6,657 nt of DNA, from the NCBI GenBank assembly GCA_021811025.1, contig JAJZPX010000111.1, forward strand, positions 1 through 6,657. Reading direction: 5' to 3'. Position numbers and translations under genes: made by a program. The notes under the pieces were generated by a model, which saw only the letters and a list, made by a program, of their open reading frames with translations, was not told the DNA's origin and did not search any database. Positions 1 through 6,266 of the stretch are shown here, piece by piece. The stretch is from Actinomycetes bacterium. Lineage in GTDB: Bacteria; Actinomycetota; Coriobacteriia; Anaerosomatales; JAJZPX01. Each line of letters begins with the position of its first letter. Positions within the stretch are counted from its first letter, which is position 1.

Positions 1-87
1 GCCGCGGCCGAGGACGATGTGCCCGGCGAGGACACGCACGCCTCGGCCGAGGACGCGCCCGCTGAGGACCCGGACGTGGAGGCATGA
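1..87 (+). CDS. C-terminal end of an upstream gene with an acidic tail (possibly exodeoxyribonuclease VII small subunit)
   Basis: Frame 1 is open from the window edge to a TGA at 85-87 and encodes 28 residues dominated by Ala, Asp, Glu and Pro, with a loosely repeated A-E-D unit. This looks like a disordered, strongly acidic C-terminal tail rather than a folded domain, so the product cannot be identified from what is visible. In many bacteria dxs is preceded by xseA-xseB-ispA, and actinobacterial XseB proteins often end in acidic low-complexity tails, whereas IspA usually does not; XseB is therefore a synteny-based guess only. Coding status is supported by the G/C-ending codons and by the stop falling just before the intergenic gap. 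The beginning of the gene lies outside the window. Confidence 0.6.
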   Translation, partial: AAAEDDVPGEDTHASAEDAPAEDPDVEA

Positions 88-93
88 TCGGCC

Positions 94-111
94 GGTAACG
101 TCGGCGTTACC
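94..111. repeat. Perfect inverted repeat GGTAACG-N4-CGTTACC between the upstream gene and dxs
   Basis: The arms at 94-100 and 105-111 are exact reverse complements around a TCGG loop. The repeat begins 7 bases after the upstream stop codon and ends 16 bases before the candidate -35 box. As RNA it would form a short hairpin, but no T-run follows (the next bases are C-rich), so it is not a canonical Rho-independent terminator. It could be a weak terminator or 3'-end stabiliser of the upstream mRNA, or a palindromic operator for the dxs promoter. The sequence does not distinguish these, and no known regulator motif is recognised. Confidence 0.5.
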
Positions 112-127
112 CTCCGTCCGCACGCGG

Positions 128-157
128 TTGCCGCTCGTCGGCCGGCGGTACTATGCT
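128..157 (+). promoter_or_regulatory. Candidate sigma-70-type promoter for the dxs operon
   Basis: A TTGCCG hexamer at 128-133 resembles a -35 box. It is followed by overlapping candidate -10 boxes TACTAT (149-154, 15-bp spacer) and TATGCT (152-157, 18-bp spacer), both fitting the TAnnnT pattern of actinobacterial housekeeping promoters. This is the most AT-rich stretch of the intergenic gap. Transcription would start near 162-167 and leave a leader of roughly 40 bases before dxs. No riboswitch-like structure fits in that leader. This is a sequence-match prediction only. Confidence 0.4.
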
Positions 158-191
158 TGTCGTTGCGCCCGGGACGGCCGGTGGATCACTT

Positions 192-195
192 GGAG
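192..195 (+). promoter_or_regulatory. Shine-Dalgarno sequence that bears on the dxs start
   Basis: GGAG at 192-195 lies 10 bases before the in-frame CTG at 206. It directly abuts an ATG at 196-198, too close to serve that codon. The ATG at 196 is out of frame with dxs and stops after six codons at 214-216. The position of this ribosome binding site therefore favours CTG 206 as the dxs initiation codon, unless the CCC at 204-206 contains an extra base. Confidence 0.5.
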
Positions 196-205
196 ATGAA
201 GAGCC

Positions 206-2134
206 CTGGACTCTGAACGCATCCTGGATTCCATAGACTCGCCCGCCGATCTCAAGCGGCTCGATCACGCGCAGCTCATCCGGCTTGCGGCCGAGATCCG
301 CGAGACGATCATCACCACGGTCGCCGACACGGGCGGCCACCTGGCGCCCAACCTCGGCGTCGTGGAGCTCACGCTCGGGCTGCACCGCGCGCTCGACTCT
401 CCACGCGACAGGATCGTGTGGGACGTCGGCCACCAGAGCTACGTTCACAAGCTGGTCACCGGCCGACGCGATCGCTTCCGGACGCTGAGGCAGTACGGCG
501 GGCTGTGCGGGTTCCCCAAGAAGAGCGAGTCGGCCTACGACTGCTTCGACACCGGTCACGCGAGCGAGTCGATATCGGCGGCGCTCGGCATGGCGCTCGC
601 CCGCGACGCGAGCGGCGGCGACGAGACGATCGTGGCGGTCATCGGGGACGGCGCGCTCACGGGGGGGATCGCGTTCGAGGCGCTCAACCACGCCGGGCAC
701 CTCGGCACCAGGCTCGTCGTGCTGCTGAATGACAACGAGATGTCGATAGCCGCGAACGTCGGCGCGCTCGCCGGCTACCTCGCGCGGGTGCGGCTCGATC
801 CGCGCTACCAGCGGATCCGCGACGACGTCGAGTCGCGCCTGGCGAAGATACCCGGCGTCGGCCGAGCGGTCGTCGCCGGCGGGGAGGCGACGAAGCAGGC
901 GGTCAAGCAGTTCCTCGTGCCCGGGATGCTGTTCGAGGAGCTCGGCTTCAAGTACGTCGGGCCGATCGACGGGCACGACGTCGAGCAGGTGCAGCGGGCG
1001 GTGACGCTCGCGAAGCAGAGCAACGGGCCGGTGCTCGTGCACGCGGTGACGCACAAGGGCGCGGGCTACACGCACGCGGAGGACAAGCCGGACGAGTTCC
1101 ACGGCGTGTCGCCGTTCGAGATAACGACGGGCAAGACCAACGGCGTGAGTTCCACGCTCTCGTTCACCGAGGTGTTCTCAGAGGCGCTCGTGCGCGAGGC
1201 GGCGGACGACGAGCGCGTGTGCGCGATCACGGCTGCGATGCCCTCCGGGACCGGCCTCGACCGGTTCGCCGAGGCGTACCCGGATCGCTTCTACGACGTC
1301 GGCATCGCGGAGCAGCACGCCGTCGGCCTCGCGGCCGGGCTCGCGTGCGGGAGGCGGCTCCCGGTGGTGGCGATCTACTCGACGTTCCTGCAGCGTGCGT
1401 ACGACCAGCTCATCGAGGACGTCGCGCTCCAGAACCTCCACGTGGTCTTCTGCCTCGACCGGGCGGGGCTCGTCGGGGAGGACGGCCCCACGCATCACGG
1501 CGTCTTCGACCTCACTTACCTGCGCAGCGTCCCGAACCTGATGGTGATGTCCGCCGCGGACGGCGAGGAGCTCGTGGACATGCTCCACACCGCGCTCCAC
1601 GCGGACGGCCCGGTGGCGATACGGTATCCGCGCGGCAAGAGCGGGACGTGCGTGCTTCCGGCGGTCGCGTCGGTGCTCGACGCGGGACGCGCGCAGGTGC
1701 GCCGGGAGGGGAGCGAAGTCGCGCTGCTGGCCGAGGGCCGCATGGTCGGCGTGGCGGAGCGCGCGGCGGACGAGCTGGCGGCGGCCGGCGTCTCGGCGAG
1801 CGTGGTGAACGTGCGCTGGGTGAAGCCGCTGGACCTGGAGATGGTCTCCTGGGCAGCGGGGCATCGGCTCGTGGTCACTATCGAGGAGAACACGGGCCTC
1901 GGCGGCCTCGGGGCCGCGGTCATGGAGTCGCTTTCGGATCTGGCGCTCGATCCGCCCGTCCTGCGCCTTTCGGTGCCCGACTGCTTCGTCACCTTCGGAG
2001 CGACGGAGAAGCTGCTCGAGGAGGTCGGGCTCACGCCTGCGGGCGTGCGCGACGCGGTCCTCGGACGACTCAACGACCTGAGCGGGAAGGACGCCTCACA
2101 TGGCGCGCCGCAGGGCCGACGTCGCTCTCAGTGA
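206..2134 (+). CDS. dxs: 1-deoxy-D-xylulose-5-phosphate synthase
   Basis: DXS condenses pyruvate and glyceraldehyde 3-phosphate, using thiamine diphosphate (TPP), to give DXP, the entry step of the MEP isoprenoid pathway and a precursor for thiamine and pyridoxal; it acts in the cytoplasm. With a CTG start at 206 the protein has 642 residues, normal for the family. The TPP/Mg motif GDGALTGG is at about 147-154 and NDNEMSI at 175-181. The transketolase-like catalytic Glu is E369 in AEQHAVG, followed by DRAGLVGEDGPTHHG (about 418-432), IRYPRG and the RWVKPLD/TIEEN C-terminal domain. The frame is closed upstream by TGA at 197-199, and the first ATG/GTG/TTG in frame is GTG 362. That codon would remove the conserved N-terminus (ILDSIDSPADLKRL, TGGHLAPNLGVVE), so it cannot be the start. 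CTG 206, with GGAG at 192-195, is preferred; deleting one C at 204-206 would instead join ATG 196 to the frame. The 3' end overlaps tlyA by 35 bases. Identity is certain; the start is not. Confidence 0.95.
   Translation: MDSERILDSIDSPADLKRLDHAQLIRLAAEIRETIITTVADTGGHLAPNLGVVELTLGLHRALDSPRDRIVWDVGHQSYVHKLVTGRRDRFRTLRQYGGLCGFPKKSESAYDCFDTGHASESISAALGMALARDASGGDETIVAVIGDGALTGGIAFEALNHAGHLGTRLVVLLNDNEMSIAANVGALAGYLARVRLDPRYQRIRDDVESRLAKIPGVGRAVVAGGEATKQAVKQFLVPGMLFEELGFKYVGPIDGHDVEQVQRAVTLAKQSNGPVLVHAVTHKGAGYTHAEDKPDEFHGVSPFEITTGKTNGVSSTLSFTEVFSEALVREAADDERVCAITAAMPSGTGLDRFAEAYPDRFYDVGIAEQHAVGLAAGLACGRRLPVVAIYSTFLQRAYDQLIEDVALQNLHVVFCLDRAGLVGEDGPTHHGVFDLTYLRSVPNLMVMSAADGEELVDMLHTALHADGPVAIRYPRGKSGTCVLPAVASVLDAGRAQVRREGSEVALLAEGRMVGVAERAADELAAAGVSASVVNVRWVKPLDLEMVSWAAGHRLVVTIEENTGLGGLGAAVMESLSDLALDPPVLRLSVPDCFVTFGATEKLLEEVGLTPAGVRDAVLGRLNDLSGKDASHGAPQGRRRSQ
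2085..2091 (+). promoter_or_regulatory. Shine-Dalgarno sequence of tlyA inside the dxs coding region
   Basis: GGAAGGA at 2085-2091 ends 8 bases before the ATG at 2100, a near-ideal spacing. It supports initiation of tlyA within the last codons of dxs, so the two reading frames overlap and translation is probably coupled. Confidence 0.6.
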
Positions 2135-2894
2135 GGCCGGCCACTTCGAGTCACGCGAGAAGGCGAAGGCGGCGATACTCGCCGGGGAGGTCCGCGTCGG
2201 GGGAGTGCCCCTGACGAAGCCGGGCGTCCCGCTGCCCCCCGGGCCGGTCGAGATACTGGCGGGGCCCGCGTACGTGTCTCGCGGCGGGGTGAAGCTTGCC
2301 GGGGCGCTCGACTCGTTCGGCGTCGACGTGTCCGGCCTGAGGTGCGTCGACGTGGGCGCGTCTACCGGAGGCTTCACCGATGTGCTGCTGCAGCGCGGGG
2401 CGTCCGAGGTGACGGCGATCGACGTCGGGTACGGGCAGCTCGCGTGGCCGCTGCGCAACGACCCGCGGGTGCACGTGTTCGAGAGGACGAACGTACGCGA
2501 GGCGGATCCGACGGTAGTGGGCGGGGAGTTCGATCTCGCCGTGGTCGACGTTAGCTTCATCGGGCTGGCGAAGGTGCTTCCCCCGACGGGAAGGCTCCTG
2601 TCCGCGCAGGGCGAAGTGATAGCTCTGGTAAAGCCTCAGTTCGAAGCCGGGAAAGGGCGTGTCGGTAAGAAGGGCGTGGTGCGTGACCCGGCGGTGCACG
2701 TGGACGTGCTGTGCTCGGTGATCGCGGCCGCGCACGGGCTCGGCTACGCCGTCCGAGGCCTGACGTTCTCGCCCGTCACCGGGCCGGAAGGTAACATAGA
2801 GTTCTGGATCAGGCTGGCGCGCGGGGGCGCGGAGACGTCCGTCACGCCCGAGGAGGTCGTTCGCGCCGCCCACGAGGCACTGGTGAAGGGATAG
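2100..2894 (+). CDS. tlyA: 16S/23S rRNA (cytidine-2'-O)-methyltransferase TlyA
   Basis: TlyA methylates ribose 2'-OH groups of rRNA with S-adenosylmethionine. The actinobacterial form modifies C1409 of 16S and C1920 of 23S rRNA, and its loss gives capreomycin resistance in Mycobacterium; the family is often mislabelled haemolysin. The 264-residue product has an N-terminal S4 RNA-binding domain (about 5-55, with FESREKAKAAILAGEVRV) followed by an FtsJ/RrmJ-type Rossmann methyltransferase. The SAM loop DVGASTGGF is at 84-92, VVDVSF around D150 and LVKPQFE around K178. K65, D150, K178 and E234 line up with the K-D-K-E tetrad of the mycobacterial enzyme with a constant offset of four. The basic MARRR start and near-equal length to mycobacterial TlyA (268) suggest the longer, dual-site TlyA(II) type; this subtype is an inference. 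The start at ATG 2100 has a good ribosome binding site within dxs, and the S4 domain begins immediately after it. Confidence 0.93.
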   Translation: MARRRADVALSEAGHFESREKAKAAILAGEVRVGGVPLTKPGVPLPPGPVEILAGPAYVSRGGVKLAGALDSFGVDVSGLRCVDVGASTGGFTDVLLQRGASEVTAIDVGYGQLAWPLRNDPRVHVFERTNVREADPTVVGGEFDLAVVDVSFIGLAKVLPPTGRLLSAQGEVIALVKPQFEAGKGRVGKKGVVRDPAVHVDVLCSVIAAAHGLGYAVRGLTFSPVTGPEGNIEFWIRLARGGAETSVTPEEVVRAAHEALVKG

Positions 2895-2900
2895 CGCCGC

Positions 2901-3734
2901 GTGCGAGTCCTAGTCGTCCCCAACACGCAGAACGCGGATGCCGTCGCGGCGGCTCGCGAGCTGATCGCTTGGCTCGAGGCGGGCGGGCACGAGCCCGGGC
3001 TGCTGGCTTCCGACGTCGAGCCGGTCGGCGCTCCCGGGCTGGCGGGTGCCGCTCCAGCGGATCTCGTCGTCACACTCGGCGGGGACGGCACGATCCTGCG
3101 CGCGGTGCACTCGATCGACGGGGCGGACGTGCCGGTGCTCGGGGTCAACCTCGGGCGGCTCGGGTTCCTGACCGGGGCCGACGCCTCGGAAATGACGGAA
3201 ACGGTGGCCGCCGCGATCGCCGGCGAGGTCAACGCCGACCGGCTCGCGATGCTCGACGTCACGGTCGAGACGCTCTCACAGACCAGCTCCGGCCGCGCGC
3301 TCAACGAGGTCTTCATCGGGCGTGGCGCGGGGGCGCGCGCGGTCGAGCTCGCCGTCGCCGTCAACGGCGAGGAGCTGCTGCGCTTCGTGTGCGACGGGGT
3401 GATCGTGGCCACCCCCAGCGGCTCCACCGCTTACGCGCTCTCGGTCGGCGGGCCCGTCGTCGCCCCCTCGGTCTGCGGGACGCTCCTCGTGCCCGTCGGG
3501 GCGCACACGCTCGCGCAACGGCCGTTCGTGATCGGGCCCGACGACGTGGTCGAAGTCACGTGCCCCAACCCTCAGCGCATGGACGCGTGCGCCACGGTCG
3601 ACGGGGTGGCGGTGCCCTGCGGGGGGTTCGTGCGCGCCGAGATCAGGCGAGGCACGCGGGAGGTCTGCCTCCTGCGCCCGCACGGCCGGCATTTCTTCGA
3701 CGTCGTTCGCCGCAAGTTCCTCGGAGGCTCATAG
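2901..3734 (+). CDS. nadK: NAD kinase
   Basis: NadK phosphorylates NAD+ to NADP+ using ATP (often polyphosphate as well in actinobacteria) and sets the cellular NADP(H) pool; it is cytoplasmic. The 277-residue protein carries the family hallmarks in order: the GGDGT nucleotide-binding motif at 60-64, VNLGRLGFLT at about 82-91, the NE pair in ALNEVFIG (N135-E136), and the glycine-rich DGVIVATPSGSTAYALSVGG segment (165-184) that contacts NAD. The all-beta C-terminal domain ends in RPHGRHFFDVVRRKF. The GTG start at 2901 is 6 bases after the tlyA stop and is preceded by AAGGGA at 2886-2891, a 9-base spacing. The protein begins directly with the first beta strand (MRVLVVPN), as expected. There is no promoter space before it, so it is read from the upstream transcript. 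The tlyA-nadK-recN order is conserved in actinobacteria. Confidence 0.95.
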   Translation: MRVLVVPNTQNADAVAAARELIAWLEAGGHEPGLLASDVEPVGAPGLAGAAPADLVVTLGGDGTILRAVHSIDGADVPVLGVNLGRLGFLTGADASEMTETVAAAIAGEVNADRLAMLDVTVETLSQTSSGRALNEVFIGRGAGARAVELAVAVNGEELLRFVCDGVIVATPSGSTAYALSVGGPVVAPSVCGTLLVPVGAHTLAQRPFVIGPDDVVEVTCPNPQRMDACATVDGVAVPCGGFVRAEIRRGTREVCLLRPHGRHFFDVVRRKFLGGS

Positions 3735-3755
3735 TGCTTCCCGGAGCGAAGCGCT
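3733..3755 (+). promoter_or_regulatory. Hairpin presenting the recN Shine-Dalgarno between nadK and recN
   Basis: In the mRNA, 3733-3740 can pair with 3748-3755 (eight pairs, one of them G-U) around the 7-base loop CCGGAGC, which contains the GGAG Shine-Dalgarno of recN (3743-3746). The base of the stem overlaps the nadK stop codon TAG (3732-3734) and its 3' arm ends one base before the recN ATG. A ribosome finishing nadK would open the stem, so this could couple recN translation to nadK. The pairing is read directly from the sequence; a regulatory role is inferred. Confidence 0.35.
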
Positions 3756-3756
3756 G

Positions 3757-5382
3757 ATGCTCGAGGAACTCCACGTCCGGGACCTGGCGCTCATCGACGA
3801 GGTGTGGCTCGAGCTGGGCCCGGGGCTCACGGTGCTGACCGGCGAGACCGGGGCCGGCAAGACGGTGCTGGTGGAGGCGCTGAAGCTGCTGCTGGGGGAC
3901 CGGGCGGACTCCGCGATGGTCCGGGCGGGGGCGGCGGAGGCGCTCGTGGAGGGCCGGTTCTCGAACGGGGGCCGGGAGCGGCTCGTGCGCAGGCGGGTGA
4001 CGTCCGAGGGCCGGTCGCGCTGCTACCTGGACGGGGAGATCGCCTCCGTCGGCGACCTCGCGGAGGCGCTCGGGCCGCTCGTCGACCTGCACGGCCAGCA
4101 CGACCACCAGGCGCTGCTCTCGGTGGCCAACCACTCCGGGTACCTCGACCGTTTCGCCTCTCGGCAAGCCGCGACGGCGCTGACCGCGTACCGCGCGGCG
4201 CGAGAGGCCTGCCACGAGGCCGTCCAGGCGCGAGACGCGCTCGCCGGGGCGCTGGAGGACCGCGATCTGCGCGCCCAGGCGCTGCGCCTCACGGTCGACG
4301 AGATCGCGCGGGTGGGGCCGCGCTCGGGCGAGGATGCCGAGCTCGAGGAGCGGCTCCCGCGCCTGCGCCACGGAGAGCGTCTCGCGGAGGCCGCGGCGCG
4401 CGCGTTCGCGGCGCTGAAGGGCGAGGACGCGGCGTGCGACCGCATCGCGGAAGCGCTCTCGGCGCTGGCGGGGGTGAAGGGCTTCGACCCCTCGCTCGAC
4501 GCTCTCGCTGCCCGGCTCGAGGCCGTGAGCGGGGAGGCCGACGAGGTTGGAGTTCGCTTGCGCGATCGCGGCGAGGCCGTGGAGTACGACGCCGCCGCAC
4601 TGAACGACGCAGAGGCGAGGGCGGCCGCTCTCGCCTCGCTGAAGAAGAGCTACGGACCGACTCTGGACGACGCGATCGCGGCGCGCGAGCGCGCGGAGGC
4701 CGAGCTCGAGTCGCTCGCGTCCGGAGAGGCGGGGCTCGTGGCGGCCGAGGCTCGGGTGGAAGAGGCCGAGAGCGCGCTTCGCGAGTCCGCCGCCGCTCTC
4801 TCGCAGGTTCGGACCGCAGCCGCCCCCGAGCTCGAGCGGGGCCTTGCCGGCGCCGCCGCGGACCTCGCCATGCCGAAAGCACGGTTCGCGGTCTCGCTGA
4901 CCGACCTGCCGTTCGAGCAGTGGACCGACGGCGGGCCGCAGCGCGTCGAGTTCCTCTTCGCCGCTTCGGCCGAGGAGCCTCGCCCGCTCGCCCGCATCGC
5001 ATCGGGCGGGGAGGTCTCGCGCGTGATGCTCGCGCTGAAAGGCGTGCTCGGCGCCGCGGACGACGTTCCCGTCCTCGTGTTCGACGAGATCGACGCGGGG
5101 ATCGGCGGCGCGACCGCCCTGGCCGTAGGACGGCGGCTCGCGCAGGTCGCGCGGCGTCACCAGGTGCTCGTCGTGACTCACCTCGCCCAGGTGGCGGCGT
5201 TCGCGGACCGGCACCGGGTGGTATCCAAGGAGGAGAGCGACGGGCGCACCGTCACTCGAGTCCGATCGGTCGAGTCCGAAGAACGCGTGGCAGAGATCGC
5301 GCGGATGCTCGCGGGCAGCGCGAGCGAGGCGGGGCTCGCGCATGCGCGGGAGCTGATGACGACGGTGAGGGAAGCATCGTGA
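3757..5382 (+). CDS. recN: DNA repair protein RecN (SMC-like ATPase)
   Basis: RecN is an SMC-family ATPase recruited early to DNA double-strand breaks, where it tethers ends and assists RecA-dependent recombination. The 541-residue protein is slightly short for the family (about 550-570) but complete. The N-terminal ATPase half has the Walker A motif GETGAGKT at 29-36 and the RecN-typical GQHDHQALL (113-121). A central Ala/Glu/Arg-rich coiled-coil region runs from about 140 to 360 and includes the LASLKKSYGPTLDD element at 292-305. The C-terminal half has the ABC signature ASGGEVS (415-421), Walker B VLVFDEIDAG (439-448) and an H-loop VTHLAQVAAFAD (H475). Start ATG 3757 follows nadK by 22 bases, with GGAG at 3743-3746 ten bases upstream inside a possible hairpin; the head begins at once (MLEELHVRDLALID), as in homologues. 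No LexA-type SOS box was recognised in the short gap, so expression from the upstream operon promoter is likely. The stop overlaps the next gene as GTGA. Confidence 0.95.
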   Translation: MLEELHVRDLALIDEVWLELGPGLTVLTGETGAGKTVLVEALKLLLGDRADSAMVRAGAAEALVEGRFSNGGRERLVRRRVTSEGRSRCYLDGEIASVGDLAEALGPLVDLHGQHDHQALLSVANHSGYLDRFASRQAATALTAYRAAREACHEAVQARDALAGALEDRDLRAQALRLTVDEIARVGPRSGEDAELEERLPRLRHGERLAEAAARAFAALKGEDAACDRIAEALSALAGVKGFDPSLDALAARLEAVSGEADEVGVRLRDRGEAVEYDAAALNDAEARAAALASLKKSYGPTLDDAIAARERAEAELESLASGEAGLVAAEARVEEAESALRESAAALSQVRTAAAPELERGLAGAAADLAMPKARFAVSLTDLPFEQWTDGGPQRVEFLFAASAEEPRPLARIASGGEVSRVMLALKGVLGAADDVPVLVFDEIDAGIGGATALAVGRRLAQVARRHQVLVVTHLAQVAAFADRHRVVSKEESDGRTVTRVRSVESEERVAEIARMLAGSASEAGLAHARELMTTVREAS

Positions 5383-6266
5383 GGGGCCGCCATAGCGCCG
5401 TCCGGCGCGGCTCGCGGCTGCCGACCCCCGTCGGGGAGAACTGCGCGGCGGAGCGAAGGCCGGCCTCGCGCGGACGCGGGCGCGGCGGGCGCGGCCTGAT
5501 CGACGGCTGGCTGCTCGTCTCTGGGGTTCTTGTCGTCGTCGTGGCGCTCGCGATGGTGATCCATGCGTTCGCCCGGCCTCGCGTCTCGTCGGCGGACGGG
5601 GCTTCTGGCGGGACGGCGTCGGCTCAGGCGAAGACGGTGCAGGCGTCCGAGGGGAGCGCGGGAGCGAAGGCCCAGGCGAAGGACCAGCCCACGGGCGTGT
5701 TCGCGAAGATGGCGCACTACGGGGTCGAGCTCCACTTCCCGGCGGTGCCGGCGGAGATGGTGGCCGTCGGCTTCCATCAGGCGTGGAACGTCAAGGCGAC
5801 GGACATGCTCCCCGCAGGCAAGCCGCACCCGAAGGACAAGTACGAGGCGACGAAGCAGGCCCTGCGTTTCGACCCGTCGCTGAAGGCGTTCCTCATGGCG
5901 TCGCGCGGGCGCGGCTCGTCCGAGTACACTGCGGCGGACTGCGCGGTCAAGCCGGGATCGCTCATTCTCTCGCCCGTCACCGGAGTCGTCACGCTGGTCA
6001 AGACGTATCAGCTCTCCGGCTACGGCACCGACTATCAGATAGAGATCAAGGCGGACGGGGCCAGCCCGGTGCGCGTCGTGATGATCCACCTCAAGGACGT
6101 CACGATTAAGTCCGGGGACCGCGTGGAGGGCGGGGTGACGCCGATAGCCACGGTTCGCCACCTCACCGGCATCGACAACCAGGTCAACCGGTACCTTCCC
6201 GTGCCGGCCGATCACACGCACGTGCAGATCAACGACGTCGGCTACAAGCTGAACGAGGCGAGCTGA
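5379..6266 (+). CDS. Single-pass membrane protein with degenerate M23/LytM-type peptidase domain
   Basis: GTG 5379 overlaps the recN stop (GTGA) and has GAGGGA at 5367-5372 with a 6-base spacer, giving 295 residues. The N-terminus (1-40) is Arg/Gly-rich and basic. One hydrophobic helix at about 41-65 (WLLVSGVLVVVVALAMV) follows, so the N-terminus should be inside and the rest outside. An Ala/Ser/Gly linker (66-105) leads to an extracytoplasmic domain. Residues 183-281 can be laid on the M23 (lysostaphin/LytM) fold. YTAADCAVKPG...SPVTGVV matches the H-x-x-x-D...G-V-V region but with Tyr183 where the first zinc-ligand His belongs; Asp187 is kept. MIHLKDVTIKSGDRVEGG (H237) matches the HL...V..GD.V..G strand, and DHTHVQI (H279, H281) the HxH strand. 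Three of four metal or catalytic positions besides the first His thus remain. By family knowledge it is either an inactive LytM regulator of peptidoglycan hydrolases or an enzyme with altered metal binding. The TGATG overlap with steA suggests a role in envelope or division. No gene name is assigned. Confidence 0.8.
   Translation: MRGRHSAVRRGSRLPTPVGENCAAERRPASRGRGRGGRGLIDGWLLVSGVLVVVVALAMVIHAFARPRVSSADGASGGTASAQAKTVQASEGSAGAKAQAKDQPTGVFAKMAHYGVELHFPAVPAEMVAVGFHQAWNVKATDMLPAGKPHPKDKYEATKQALRFDPSLKAFLMASRGRGSSEYTAADCAVKPGSLILSPVTGVVTLVKTYQLSGYGTDYQIEIKADGASPVRVVMIHLKDVTIKSGDRVEGGVTPIATVRHLTGIDNQVNRYLPVPADHTHVQINDVGYKLNEAS

Noticed and set aside
94..125. Rho-independent terminator after the upstream gene
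   Set aside because: The hairpin is present but short (7 bp) and is followed by a C/G-rich stretch without a T-run, so it was listed only as an inverted repeat.
181..189. GTGGATCAC resembling the 3' end of 16S rRNA or 5.8S-type sequence
   Set aside because: The match is too short to mean an rRNA fragment, and the flanking bases do not continue it.
17..199. 60-codon plus-strand open frame across the upstream gene end and the dxs promoter gap
   Set aside because: Its translation is Arg/Thr/Pro-rich shadow of the acidic tail in another frame, it runs through the promoter and palindrome, and it has no ribosome binding site.
158..205. TPP riboswitch or other leader RNA before the TPP-dependent enzyme gene dxs
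   Set aside because: The predicted leader is only about 40 bases, too short for a TPP aptamer, and no conserved CUGAGA-type core is present.
107..1102. 331-codon minus-strand open frame opposite dxs
   Set aside because: It is low-complexity Arg/Val/Leu-rich translation lying antisense to conserved DXS motifs, with no recognisable domain or supported start.
3643..5343. 566-codon open frame on the minus strand opposite recN
   Set aside because: It mirrors the recN codon bias: in GC-rich genes the antisense frame loses stops. Its translation is Arg/Leu/Pro-rich without any recognisable domain, while recN on the plus strand has all family motifs.
3804..5378. Long plus-strand open frame running through recN in another frame into the M23-like gene
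   Set aside because: The part over recN is Arg/Gly/Ala-rich shadow sequence. Only the part from GTG 5379, which has a ribosome binding site and a transmembrane helix, is a plausible protein, so the gene was started there rather than treated as an 820-residue protein.
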